64,000 nt of DNA from Eurosta solidaginis (GCF_040869045.1 NC_090319.1:51804779-51868778), one strand, 5' to 3'. Counted from the stretch's first letter, positions 35,849 to 48,147 are shown. The notes: generated by a model from the sequence alone, not told the origin. Numbers and translations: made by a program.

Positions 35849-37432
35849 TTTATACTCAGCTGAGCAGAGCTCACAGAGTATATTAACTTTGTTCGCATAA
35901 CGGTAATCCGTAACGGCATAAACTAATCGAGATAGATATAGACTTCTATATATCAAAATGATCTGGGTGAGAAAAGAAATTCAGTTAGCCATGTCCGTCC
36001 GCTGGCCATCCGCCTGTAAACACGATAACTTGAGCTAATTTTAAGGTATCTTGATGAAATTTCGTACGTAGGTTTCTGGAAGCTTATCCCTCAACGCTAA
36101 TTAAAATGAACGAAATCGGACTACAACCACGCCCACTTTTTCGATATCGAAATTTTCGAAAAACAGAAAAAGTGCGATAATTCATTACCAAAGACAGATA
36201 AAGCGATAAAACTTATGACGCAATATGGAAAATTAGTAAACTTTTGGACAATGGGCGTGGCACCGCCCACTTTTAAAAGAAGGTAATTTAAAAGTTTTGC
36301 ACGCTGTAATTTCGCAGTTGTTGAAGATATCATGATGAAATTTGGCTGGCACGTTACTCCTATTACTATATGTATGCTAAATAAAAATTAGCCAAATCGG
36401 ATGAAGAACACGCCCACTGGTAAAAAAAATTAGTTTAAAGCCAAATTTTAACAAAAAATTTAAAATCTTTACAGTATATAAGTAAATTATGTCAACATTC
36501 AACTCCAGTAATGATATGGTGCAACAAAATACAAAAATAAAAGAAAATTTCAAAATGGGCGTAGCTCCGTCCTTTTTCATTTAATTTGTCTAGGATACTT
36601 TTAATGCCATAAATCGAACAAAAATTTACCAATCCTTGTGAAATTTGGTAGAAGCTTAGACTCTAAGACGGTAACTGTTTTCTGTGAAAATGGTCGAAAT
36701 CGGTTGAAGCCACAACCAGTTTTTATACACAGTTTCCTGTTCTATATGTGGACGCCTTTTCGAGATATCGCCATAAACGTGGACCAGGGGTGACTCTAGA
36801 ATGTGTTTGTAGGGTATGGGTATCAAATTAAAGGTATTAGTGAGGGTTTTAAAAGGGAGTGGCCCTTAGTTGTATATGTGAAGGCGTTTTCGAGATATCT
36901 TCCAAAATGTGGACCAGGGTGATCCAGAACATCATCTGTCGGGTACCGCTAATTTATTTATATACGTAATACCACGTACAGTATTCATTCCAAGATTCCA
37001 AGGGCTTTTGATTTCGCCCTGCAAAACTTTTTCATACAATAATGTGTGCAATATACGAAAGCATTTGGTGAAGTTTGAAGCTTCAATCTGATAAATTGAG
37101 GAAGATATGACAAAAATCATCTTTTCTGAAAAATCGGTTATATGGAGGATATAAGCTATAGTGGTCCGATCCGGCCAATTCCGACAAATGTCTAATCGGA
37201 CACCTAAATATACCCGCTCACCCAATTTTATCAAGATATCTAGAAATATGAGGGACTAGTTTGCATGCAAACAGACAGACGGACAGACGGACATGGCTAA
37301 ATCAACCAGCTTTTCATTCTGATAATTTCGGTGTACTTAATGGTGGTTCTATCTGTTTTCCTTTAAGGACTTACAATTTTCAGATTCGTGACGACTTTAA
37401 TATATCATTTCTTTTTCATGAAAGTTATAAAA
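35849..37432. repeat. Chimeric family 1/family 3 copy, head to head (copy G)
   Basis: The left part (35849-36733) is a minus-strand family 1 body that stops in the middle at the TTTTATACACAGT segment. From 36734 the sequence reads on the plus strand: one and a half 130-bp family 1 units, the following family 1 segment to about 37035, then the family 3 3' end (GTGGTCCGATC, GACAGACGGACA) closing in AGTTATAAAAA at about 37432. Both outer ends are therefore 3' ends (TTTTTATAC and GTTATAAAAA). Confidence 0.75.
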
Positions 37433-37649
37433 AGTCAGGCTTTTTTAGTTCATATATTTTATGTTTCTGTCAGTCTATACGAGTCATAATCAAACATCCG
37501 TTGATTTAGACTATTGTTTTAACAGAAAAACGATAGTAGATAAAGATCAAAAATTAAAGTAAAAAATTTGGTAAGGCATCATAAGGACCACTTGAAATGG
37601 CCACAAGGTTAACTGGCCTAATGATTACTTAAAAATTAAATAATTTAAA

Positions 37650-37962
37650 AACATTTTTTAGTTAAACGGTTTTATTGAAAACAATACTTACATTAAGTAA
37701 AAATCATATTAAAAGCTAGAAAATAATTAGGCCGGTCCTAGGTACTAGTCATCACACTCCTCATCAATCAGGTTATGCTACGCGTCACATTTTTAGAAAT
37801 TTCACGCTCCTAATGCTTTTATTTAATTGTCTGATCAACGCCCTAGGTTTATGGGAAGCGTGATGACTAGTACCTAGGACCTAGCTAATTATTTTCTAGC
37901 TTTCAGTATTATTATTACTTAATTTAGGTATTGTTTTCAATAAAACCGTTTAACTACAAAAA
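37650..37962. mobile_element. Fold-back MITE, ~110-bp inverted arms
   Basis: The left arm (about 37650-37760) and right arm (about 37855-37962) are inverted copies including GTTAAACGGTTTTATTGAAA and CCTAGGTACTAGTCATCA, around a spacer of about 95 bp. Non-coding. A target duplication cannot be set because the outer bases are A runs. Confidence 0.75.
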
Positions 37963-38286
37963 AAAAAAAATTTTTATCATTTTATTTTCAAGTTTTTAGT
38001 CTTTATTTAATTTCCTATTATTTAGCATTCTGTTTAGTTCATTTAGTGACTCATTATTATAAGGACTCCTTCCTCACAATCTGTTACAATCTAAGTCCTA
38101 AACACATAAGCCTTACAGACCTTATTCGACTCGGCGCCACGTATGCATGTCCCCCTCGAACTGCAAAGTATTTTGATGTCATTTCTACCGGACTGTATGT
38201 AATATTTGTTCCAAATATGAGCAAAATCGAACCACAAATATGGTTTTTTTTTACATATTTCGACCCATGCGGCACCTATTGGAGAT

Positions 38287-40203
38287 TTTTATACTCAGTT
38301 GAGCAGAGATCACAGAGTATATTAACTTTGATTGGATAACGGTAGAGATAGATATAGACTTCCATATATCAAAATCATCAGTATCGAAAAAAAATTCGAT
38401 TTAGCCATGTCCGTCCGTCTGCCCGTTAACACGATGACTTGAGTAGATTTTGAGGCATCTTGATGAAATTTGTATGTAGGTTCCTGGGCACTCATCTCAG
38501 ACCGCTATTTAAAATGAACGATATCGGACTATAACCACGCCCACTTTTTCGATATCGAAAATTTCGAAAAATCGAAAAAGTGCGATAATTCATTACCAAA
38601 TACGGAGTAAGCGATGAAACTAGGTAGGTGAGTTGAACTTATGACGCAGAATAGAAAACTAGTAAAATTTTGGACAATGGGCGTGGCACCGCCCACTTTT
38701 AAAAGAAGGTAATTTAGAAGTTTTGCAAGCTGTAATTTGGCAGTCGTTGAAGATATCTTGATGAAATTTGGCAGGAATATTACTCTTAATACCATATGTA
38801 TGCTTAATAAAAACTAGCAAAATCGGAGAACGACCACGCCCACTTTTTAAACAAAATTTTTTTAAAGTCAAATTTTAAAAGAAAAGTTAATATCTTTACA
38901 GTATATAAGTAAATTATGTCAACATTCAACTCCAGTAATGATATGGTGCAACAAAATATAAAAATAAAAGAAAATTTCAAAATGGGCGTGGCTCCGCCCT
39001 TTTTCATTCAATTTGTCTAGGATACTTTTAATGCCATAAATCGAACAAAAATTTACCAATCCTTGTGAAATTTGGTAGAGACTTAGGCTTTAGGACGATA
39101 ACTGTTTTCTGTGAAAAAGGGCGAAATCGGTTGAAGCCACGCCCAGTTTTTATACACAGTCGGCCGTCTGTCCTTCCGCTCGGCTTGTAACAAGATAACT
39201 TGAGCAAAATTCGATATATCTTTACTAAACTCAGTTCGCGTATTTATCTGAACTCAATTTCTATTGGTGTAAAAATTGGCCGAAAGCCGACTATGACCAC
39301 GCCCACTTTTTCGATATCGAAAATTACGAAAAATAAAAAAATGCCATAATTATATACCAAATACAAAAAAGGGATGAAACATGGTAACTGGATTGGTCTA
39401 TTGACGCAAAATATAACTTAAGAAAAAAACTTGGTAAAATGGGAGTGACACCTACCATATTAAGTAGAAGAAATTGAAAAAGTTTTGCAGGGCGAAATCA
39501 AAAGCCCTTGGAATCTTGGAAGGAATACTTTTCGTGGTATTACATATATAAATAAATTAGCGGTACCCGACACATGATGTTCTGGGTCACCCTGGTCCAC
39601 ATTTTGGTCGATATCTGGAAAACACCTTTACATATACAACTACCACCACTCCCTTTTAAAACCCTCATTAATACCTTTAATTTAATACCCATATCGTACA
39701 AAAAAATTCTAGAGGCACCCCTGGTCAACTTTTATGGTGATAACTCGAAAAGGCGAGAACTAAAGCCCACGCCCTTTTAAAATACTCATTAACACCTTTC
39801 GTGTTATACCCATATTGTACAAACGCATTCTAGAGTACCCCTGGTCCACGTTTATGGCGATATCCCGAAAAGGCGTCCACCCATAGAACTAAGGCCCACT
39901 TCCTTTTAAAATACTTATTAACACCTTTCGTTTGATACCCATATTGTACAAACGCATTCTAGAGTCAACCGTGCTCCACCTTCATAACGATATCCCTAAA
40001 TGGCGTCCATCCATAGAACTATGGCCCACTCCCTCTTAAAATAGTCTCTAATACCTTCCATTTGATGCACATGTCATAAAAGCACATTCCAGGGTTACCC
40101 TAGTTTCATTTTCCTACATGGTGATTTTCTCTTATTTTGTCTCCACAGCTCTCAACTGAGTATGTAATGTTCGGTTACAACCGAACTTAGCCTTCCTTAC
40201 TTG
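38287..40203 (-). repeat. Family 1 dispersed repeat, copy H
   Basis: Minus-strand copy from TTTTTATACTCAGTTGAG to CCTTCCTTACTTGC. The GTCC run is short (GTCCGTCCGTC near 38409). The body is complete, with about four tandem units (anchors near 39697, 39820, 39950 and 40077), and the 5' hairpin is slightly mutated (ACAACCGAAC). Confidence 0.8.
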
Positions 40204-40929
40204 CTTTTTCTTAGTATTGCATTGCTCTGAACTATATTCCAAGTTTGAAGTGTGCGGTTTATCGGGAGGTTACGTAAATTTTAATTACAAAATTCGTGCC
40301 GGCCTGTCAAGTCAAGCGAAATTAAACCGTTTAAAAAACTGACCTTTTGGCGTCTTGAGAATATATGAGTTATTGACTTTTTGATCATATCACAAAACCA
40401 GAATATTCATAATATCGGCGACATTGTAGCCATTTTAAATTTAAACTGTTACCTTTTTATTTAATCAAAACTTCAATTGGCCTAAGGAAAATTTGAACTG
40501 GTCACAACATCAATAGACGTATGACCGTTTACTTTATGTTACCTTTTCAAAAACTAATTAAATTTCAACCCAAAGTCTAATCCTAGATTCGCTTTTCCGC
40601 CTTTCACAATATAACGTAAGTTGAAAAGAAAACAGGGGTTCATATATTTGTTTTTAGACTGAAATTTGATTAAGCTCTCACAAGTGTTAGAACACCTCAA
40701 GGTTAGTACTTCGCTACAATCGTAGTAGATGTCCTACGTTGTTATAGAAATTTTGAAATTTACTACGCCATGATCTACTACCATTTTCCAAAAAAATTTT
40801 CTGTTTCCTTTTGTTTTCAATAAATCTTTCGATTCAGATTGGAGTAAGATTACATTATTCGATATTTTCTCTTCTTATAAATTCTTGCTAACTTAATTGG
40901 TGCTTAACCGTTTAAACGGTTATGACCAT
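40204..40929. other. No supported feature
   Basis: Short frames only. Nothing matches other parts of the window. Confidence 0.4.
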
Positions 40930-41190
40930 GCACGTCAGTCGCTCTTTCGCTCTGCCAACTGGTGCCAATTAGTCACGCCTAGGGAGTTTAAATCATTTTC
41001 CACCTTCCAGCGTGGTGGAGGCAGCATTCTCCTACCATAGACTAGTTCCGATAAAAACACTTTCTTAGCCAGAGCGTCATCTTTAAAACGCATAACATGG
41101 CCTTACCAGCGTAGCCGCTGCGGTTTAATTGGCTGGACTATGTTGATGTCTCCGTAAAGCCCGTATAGCTCCTAATTAAATTTTCTACGC
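40930..41190 (-). pseudogene. LINE reverse-transcriptase tail fragment
   Basis: Minus-strand frame with PQRLRW, GHVMRFKDDALAKKVF and then PPRWKVENDLNSLGVTNWHQ. This is the C-terminal tail of an insect LINE polymerase and is related to the fragment at 4840-5045. No catalytic part remains. Confidence 0.6.
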
Positions 41191-41239
41191 TATACGCCAT
41201 CGCCGAAGAGATTTAAGGCCGAAATTCTCTTCCAATCTG

Positions 41240-41515
41240 CGTCGTGGTGCTTTTAGTTTTTCCTAGAAATTAGCGAGACGGGACCTATTTGTTTTATGCC
41301 GAATCCGAACGGCTTCTGAGTTTTCACTGAAAAGCTGCATGGCAGAAATACACTTGGAGTGCTTGCTAAACACTGCCGAGGTGCGATCCCGCTTAGAAAA
41401 TTTTTTTCTAATTGAAAACACTTGTTTCTAAAATTGTGATATTGCTTTCCCCGTGGCGTGCACCCAGGATCTTGGTAGGCGGAGCACCCTACCATCACCC
41501 CACCGCGGCCGCTGT
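41240..41515 (-). repeat. tRNA-derived SINE, copy 1
   Basis: The minus strand from 41515 starts with a tRNA-like head: GGGTGATGGTAGGGTGCTC resembles an A box, and a CCTGGGTGCACGCC stretch sits where a B box (GGTTCRANNCC) belongs, with mutations. The body following (CTAAGCGGGATCGCACCTC, then CACTCCAAGTGTATTTCTGC) is shared with the copy at 49975-50335. The tRNA origin is an inference from box spacing. Confidence 0.55.
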
Positions 41516-42742
41516 ATATTTGAACATTGGAATAATCCTTGAGCAGCGATTATTCGGATAATCAATACCGAGAAATTATTCGGAAAGTCGGCGATGTTTG
41601 ATAATTCGATTTGAACTAATCAAGTTCCGAAAATCGAATATTAGAGCATTCGAGTAATTCGAATATTCGATTAACCGAGTATCACGAGCTGTATTATATA
41701 TATCCCATAAAACTGATTGTGCAGATTTCAGAATCTCAACACATTATTGTTTATTGTTCGGCTCCATTCATGAAGGTATCCTAATACAATTATTTTTTCA
41801 TCACCTTCATATTTCGCTTTTAGCAATTTTAACAAAATGTTGGATGGGAGCCAAAATATCAACTTAGCAACACTCCACCTACACAACCATGTCACTATAA
41901 TGACAACAACATTTTTGGTCAACCGTTGACACCTGCCATCAACAAAAGGACTTTTGTACAAACAAGAAGCACTTGCAAATATTCAAAAAGCGCGATTATA
42001 CCAGTCGTTTGGCATTTGTTTATGAACAATTTTATTAGCTCCTGCCAGAAATGTCGCTATGGTTAACAATAATATGTCTTAACAAAAGCAGCAGCAATCA
42101 AAACAATAACAAAAGCTAACGCGACAGCAAATTTTAGTAAATAAAAGCAATGAAACAAAAAAGTAATGGCACGCAAGAGCTGAAGGAAATTGTGAGCGTG
42201 TGTTTGTTAGCAACGCTTTTTAAGGTGAACTTCGAAGCTTTTGTTTTCATCATTAAGTGTTATTTTAAAATGTTACTTATTTAGCTGCTGGACTAATGAG
42301 GTTTATGCAGAGCTGGAAATGGAATGCTTATGAAGTTATTTTTAATGATTTTTTTTTTTTTTTTGTTAATTAATTAAAAGCACACCTCTAGGTATTCACA
42401 CCGCCGAAAAAAGAAAGCCTTTAGTGTTGTAAAGGTTCTACTTTTGGTGTGAAGGTGATAATAATGCGCTCTAGGCGAAAAAGCCGGCTTTATAATACTA
42501 CAGGTTCAGCATCCTTAAAATGTTCTCTCGACAGGATTTGTAGTGGCAAGTCTCTTCTTGGTTTATTAGATTTAGGTAGTGCCTAAAACAACCGAGACCT
42601 AGGTTGTCTTTCGGAAATCGAAACTGTTACTAAAACTATCAGCAATTCCGACAGACGCACGCAACGTTTGTTCCAGTGCTAGCACGTAATCGGGTACCCA
42701 GTCGTTACTATCGTTATTGCATCCTTGCCGAATGGAATAATA
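41516..42742. other. No supported feature
   Basis: Contains an ATTCG-rich patch at 41540-41690 and short CAGCAG/AACAAAA simple sequence near 42085-42140. No gene recognised. Confidence 0.4.
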
Positions 42743-44699
42743 ACGTTATATTTTTACTAAACTTAGTTCACTTACTTATCTGAACTCACTTTATCTTGGT
42801 GTAAAAAACGGCCGAAATCCCACTATGACCACGCCCACTTTTTCGAAATCGAAAATTACGAATAATGAAAAAATGCCATAATTATATACCAAATACGAAA
42901 AAAGGGATGAAACATGGTAATTGGATTGGTTTATTGACGAAAATATAACTTTAGAAAAAAACTTTGTAAAACGGGTGTGACACCTACCACATTAAGTAGA
43001 AGAAAATGAAAAAGTTTTGCAGGGCGAAATAAAAACCCTTGAAATCTTGGCAGGAATACTGTTCGTGGTATTACATATATAAATAAATTAGCGGTACCCA
43101 ACATATAACGTTCTGGGTCACCCTGGTCCACATTTTGGTCGATATCTCGAAAACGCCTTCATATATACAGCTAAGGGCCACTCGCTTTTAAAACCCTCAT
43201 TAATACCTTTAATTTGATACCCATATCGTACAAACACATTCTAGAGTCACCCCTGGTCCACCTTTATGGCGACATCTCGAAACGACGTCCACCTATGGAA
43301 CTAAGGATCACTCCCTATTAAAATGCTCACTAATACCTTTGATTTGATACCCATATCGTACAAACATTCTAGCGTCACCCCTGGTCCACCTTTATGGCGA
43401 TATCTGGAAAAGGCGTCCACATATAGAAGTAAGGCCCACTCCGTTTTAAAATACTCATTAACGTCATTCATTTCATACCCCTATCGTACAAACACATTCT
43501 AGAGTCACCCCTGGTCCACCTTTATGGCGACATCTCGAAACGGCGTCCACCTATGGAACTAAGGATCACTCCCTTTTAAAATACTCATTAACACCTTTTA
43601 TTCGATACGCCTTCACATATACAACTAAGGGCCACTCGCTTTTAAAACCCTCATTAATACCTTTAATTTGATACACATATCGTAAAAACGCATTCTAGAA
43701 TCACCCCTGCTCCACCTTTATGGCGATATCTGGAAAAGGCGTCCACATATAGAAGTAAGGTCCACTCCCTTTTAAAATACTCATTAACGTCATTCATTTC
43801 ATACCCCTATCGTACAAACACATTCTAGAGTCACCCCTGGTCCACCTTTATGGCGACATCTCGAAACGGCGTCCACCTATGGAACTAAGGATCCCTCCCT
43901 TTTAAAATGCTCACTAATACCTTTCATTTGATACCCATATCGTACAAACAAATTCTAGAGTCACCCCTGATTCACCTTTATGGCGATATCTCGAAAAGAC
44001 GTCCACCTACAGAAATATGGCCCACTCCCTTTTAAAATACTCATTACTCTTTAACAATTTTCATTTGATGCCCATATCGTACAAACAAATTCTAGAGTCA
44101 CCCCTGATTCACTTTTATGGCGATATCTCGAACAGACTCCCTCTTAAAATGCTCACTAACACCTTTCATTTGATACCCATATCGTAAAAACATTCTAGGG
44201 TCACCCCTGGTCCACCTTTATGGCGATATCTCGAAAAGGCGTACACCTATAGACCTAAGGCCTACTTCCTCTTAAAATGCTCACTAACACATTTTATTTG
44301 ATACCCATATCGTACAAACAAATTCTAGAGTCACCCCTGGTCCACCTTCATGGCGATACATCGAAAAGGCGTCCACCTATAGACCTAAGGCCTACTTCCT
44401 CTTAAAATGCTCACTAACACATTTTATTTGATGCCCATATCGTACAAACAAATTCTAGAGTCAGCCCTAGTTCACCTTTTTGGCGATATCCCTAAATGGC
44501 GTCCACCTATAGAACTATGGCGCACTCCCTCTTAAAATACTTTTTAATACCTTCCATTTGATGCCCATGTCATACAAGCGCATTTCAGGGTTACCCTAGG
44601 TTCATTTTCCTACGTGGTGATTTTCCTTTATTTTGTCTCCAAAGCTCTCAGCTGAGTATGTAATGTTCGGTTACACCCTAACTTAGCCTTCCTTACTTG
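42743..44699 (-). repeat. Family 1 dispersed repeat, copy I, expanded tandem array
   Basis: Truncated at its 3' end (starts at ATATTTTTACTAAACTTAG) but with 11 tandem units, the most in the window. Anchors are near 43228, 43358, 43487, 43680, 43811, 43941, 44068, 44182, 44302, 44441 and 44568, with mostly 114-139 bp spacing and one 193-bp gap. Larger blocks repeat too: 43140-43580 resembles 43600-43915. It ends with the CCTTACTTGTC tip. Confidence 0.8.
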
Positions 44700-45296
44700 T
44701 CTATTTTAAAATCAAGATTGTGTTCAACTGTGATGGAGTCATTTCATTCAAACTGCACAGCATTATCGAGCACTTTCAATTTTTTTATTGAACTCCTTTG
44801 TAAAAAATGTGGAAAATGCTATATTTGGTATGGCAAGTCAATTTACAGAAAAATTCGAAAAATGCCTCTTGGTATTAGAGTTTAAACTCTGTCGCCCGAT
44901 TTTTTAGTGCGACTTTAAGTTAACTAGAGATGAGCAGTCAAACTCTAATGCTAACGGCCAAAGCAGCAATTAATTAGCTCTCTGCCAAAGCTGCTCAACT
45001 CTGCTCTAAAGCGAAATCGACTGTTCTAATATGAGTTAGTGTATTATCTACAAAATAGTCTAAGAAGTTCAGTGACTTTTAATTTTTCAATTATTTTAAT
45101 TTGGAAATTTAATTTAGGACTTTAAGTTTAAGCCTAAAATTAAGTTTGTGTATTCAAGTTGTCCTTTAAAAAATGTTTACCATAGTAATAAAATCAGATA
45201 CATTAAGTGATTACATTTCGGTATACGACTTTTATAGGATAATATATTACAACAGAAACAGTAAAAGTTTCATACAAAGTTATTAGTTGATCACAT
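44700..45296. other. No supported feature
   Basis: AT-rich spacer. The short plus-strand frame at 44697-44885 has no recognisable domain. Confidence 0.4.
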
Positions 45297-45844
45297 TGTA
45301 ACGAATTTACTGAAAACCCTCTTTTTTGCAACCTTCTGCTAAGTTCGAATCACTAAACTGTTGAATAAATAACTCCAATATTTAAAAATGCAAAATGGCC
45401 TTTATTAAAGTACTTCACAATAACACCAATAGCTTGCTTAAATGAAACTGATTTTCAAAATAATACTGCTATTGCTTGCTAGATAGCGTCTCAAATCTGT
45501 TGCTGCCTTTTATAGTGTTTGGTTTACTCGTTGATATTTCGAGGCGGTTCTGTTATAGAATCTACTAGTTGGTTATCTGCTATAAGTTTCTCAGCTATAA
45601 CTACAGATTCACAATTTGTATAGCTTCTCTCACAGCTCATGCGCATGTGTTTGTGAGCGACACTTCCACAATTATTATTGCATATCTCAGATAAGATATA
45701 TGCATGTGTTTGTGCGTTGCTTCTCCGCTGCGTGTACGTACATATGTGTAGACATAATGACTGAATTATTGATGTGCATACAGTCACTGCTTATCATCGG
45801 CTTAGAGATGACAGTACCCCTTAGTGTTGCTAATATTCGTAACA
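45297..45844 (-). repeat. 3' LTR of the deleted LTR element
   Basis: Runs TGTAACGAATTTACTG to TATTCGTAACA on the plus strand (so TG...CA on the minus strand). Compared with the 5' LTR it lacks about 22 bases near 45500. Confidence 0.85.
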
Positions 45845-45860
45845 CTGCCCTCCACCTAAG
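45845..45860 (-). promoter_or_regulatory. Polypurine tract
   Basis: On the minus strand AGGTGGAGGGCAG lies directly before the 3' LTR, in the position of the plus-strand DNA primer in LTR elements. Confidence 0.7.
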
Positions 45861-46122
45861 TCTGATCGTCCCGATCAGACAACTTTCCTGATCTAAACGC
45901 CGCTAGCATCTCCAAATGTACCACTCTTCTACTTCGTAGTTTCCCAATGGTTTGCATACGGTAGATGGTGTCACTGATCTTCTTCACAACATTGTACCGG
46001 CCTTCCCAACAGCACTGAAATTTGGATGGAACACCTTTCCGCCGTTGAGAGTTGTATAACAATACCAAATCTCCCTCCAAGAAACCTTCCGCATTATTGT
46101 TCTCATCGTACCTGCGCATCAT
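45856..46122 (-). pseudogene. Integrase C-terminal remnant
   Basis: An 88-codon minus-strand frame. The EGDLVLLYN run and the later VVKKISDTIYRMQ and VVHLEML segments match the C-terminal region of Ty3/gypsy-type integrases, which binds DNA. The zinc-binding and catalytic core domains are absent, removed by the deletion whose junction is near 46120-46140. Confidence 0.75.
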
Positions 46123-46601
46123 CTCGTTTTAGTGCGCCCATTAGGGTTTGTCAATACCCGTGTTTTTCTCGCAGGTACCCTTGGTTTTGATTTGTTTGGC
46201 CAATTCGTTCCAACACCCCTTGCCCTATCTGCTGCCTTTGACTTTTGTGGTCTTTGTCGACTCGTCTGCACCAGTACTCGATTACTGCTGAACCCTTTTT
46301 CCAAACTGAAGTTAAGTGGTATATCCTGGTTCTCATAACGCACCACCCTTCCCTGCATATCGATCTTGATGTCATGGTCAACCAAGGAGTCCATTCCCAG
46401 TATGACTTCATCAACGATCTTCCCCACAACGAATTTGACCTTCCCAATTAAGACTTCACAGATCACTTCTCCCTGGACTTGGTTATACTCGCCAGTGACC
46501 GTACGCAACCTTTCTCCAGGTAACGGTTTTACTCTCCTGTTGACCAAGTCGGATCGGATTAAGGAATGAGCCGCGCTCGTATCTACAGTCAGAACACGTT
46601 A
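46119..46601 (-). pseudogene. Aspartic protease (retropepsin) region
   Basis: The active-site motif DTSA lies near 46575, downstream of an in-frame TAA at 46599-46601 that separates it from gag in the same frame. A VILGMD segment near 46415 matches the second conserved block (ILGMD type). The protein then runs off into a basic, Asn/Lys/Arg-rich stretch and ends at 46119 at the deletion junction. In the family the protease processes the gag-pol precursor. Confidence 0.7.
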
Positions 46602-48097
46602 TTTGCAATCCACATTCCCTCTGACGGTAAGACTGCTCGATTTTCTACCAATTTGCGACACTGATAGCACAGGACATTCAATAGCTGGATCTAGCTCTCG
46701 ATCTCTACATCTTACTCGCTCTTGCTCATCCCCTCCAGCTTTGTTATTAAGACCACCCATGCTGTTGAAACCACTAGGATCAAGATCGCAATGACGTGCA
46801 ATGTGACCGGGCTTCCCGCACTTGAAGCATTTGATAACTCTTTCATTCCGCTTTTGCGATCCTGTTAGTGCCTCCAATATTTCGTCCATCCACTCTGGCC
46901 TTTCTACTTCCACACGGCGTGCTTTGAAAACTGGATTACACAGAAGCGACGCTGTTTCCTGAATCAGAGCTTGTGACACCGTTTATGCGAATGTTCGCTT
47001 TGGGTTTGTGTATATAGCTCGCTTTGTTTCGACGTCTTGTATGCCATTTATAAAGCTCTGAATCTCTACCCTTTCAGTGTATTCCGCGGGTGCGTCCGCA
47101 TTCGCTAAATGTTCCAGCCTTTCAACATCCGACGAAAACTCTTGCAATGTTTCACCAGGCCTCTGGAAGCGGTTCAGTAACTCCATTTGGTATATCTGTC
47201 TCCTATGGCCAGTTCCGTATCGTCTCTCTAGAGCGACCCTCAATGCTTCATAACAGTTTCGTTCGCCCTCTGGAATGGTTTGTAAAATTTCAGCTGCAGG
47301 CCCTTTCAATGCCATGAACATTACAGCAACTTTATCTTCAGCATTCCAGTTGTTCACTGCAGCGGTCTTCTCAAATAGCAGCTTAAAGACCTGGAAAGGA
47401 ACAGAACCGCCAAAGGATGGTGTTTTTACCTTTGGATTACTCGCTGAAACAGCCGGGGGATTAAGTTGCAATTCCTGTATACGGCCTCTCAAAGCATCCA
47501 CCTCTTCCTCGAATTTTTCTTCAAACTGCATTATTTTTGTATCTTGTGCCTCCAGCTTCGATGATACCCTTATCTCCTGCGCCTCCACCTGCGAGGATAT
47601 GCGGGACTCCTGTGCTTTCAACTGCTTAGCCAACTGAGATATCATATATGTCTTCTGTTCTTACAGTTGAGGTGCCATATATGTCTTCTGTTCTTCTAGT
47701 TGAGATGACATTTGCGACGACATTTCTGAAATACGCGTTTCTTGTGCTTCGATCTTTGATGTTATTCGTGTCTCTTGGGATTCCATCTTGGATGTTATAC
47801 GGTTCTCCTGCGATCCAGTTGGGATGCCACTGTTGATGGTTGTGCAGATATTGCAGCCAAAATCGTGTTCAAGTGTGTGCTCATAACTGTCTGCGATGTT
47901 TTGTTTTTCTCTTCAATTTTTGTTCTTATCTCGTCGGCATCAAGACGAAAGACATACTCTTCCATGTTAATTCCTTCTGCTTCCATTGCCTCCCGTAGTC
48001 GTGCCTGAATTTCGAGTTTAATGCTGGTTGTATTCAATCCGCGGCTCTCCAACTTCTTCTTCAGTTGCTGGATCTTCAATTCACTCCACTTTGCCAT
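46599..48097 (-). pseudogene. gag with SAP-like N-terminus, coiled coil and zinc knuckle
   Basis: The start ATG is at 48095-48097. Residues about 3-40 (SELKIQQLKKKLESRGL) match the SAP DNA-binding helix-turn-helix pattern. Then follows a stretch of 11-residue repeats of the type EAQETRISSKL, predicted to be coiled coil. The gag capsid-like region spans about 47440-46990 (FEKTAAVNNW..., GPAAEIL, RRYG). A CX2CX4HX4C zinc knuckle lies near 46840-46795. Breaks: a frameshift at about 47810-47825 and in-frame TAA stops at 47661-47663 and 46983-46985. A 36-bp duplication lies beside the first stop. Confidence 0.75.
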
Positions 48098-48127
48098 GTC
48101 CTTGTTGCACTCGGAATTTATTCAATA

Positions 48128-48145
48128 ATTCCTCTTTTGGAACCA
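48128..48145 (-). promoter_or_regulatory. Primer-binding site
   Basis: Two bases after the 5' LTR end (TTCGTTACA) the minus strand reads TGGTTCCAAAAGAGGAA. PBS sites begin with TGG, the complement of tRNA CCA. I could not assign the tRNA. Confidence 0.6.
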
Positions 48146-48147
48146 AT

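Noticed and set aside
41450..41515. A functional tRNA gene
   Set aside because: The B box is mutated, the cloverleaf does not close, and the sequence continues into a body shared with another copy, so a SINE head fits better.
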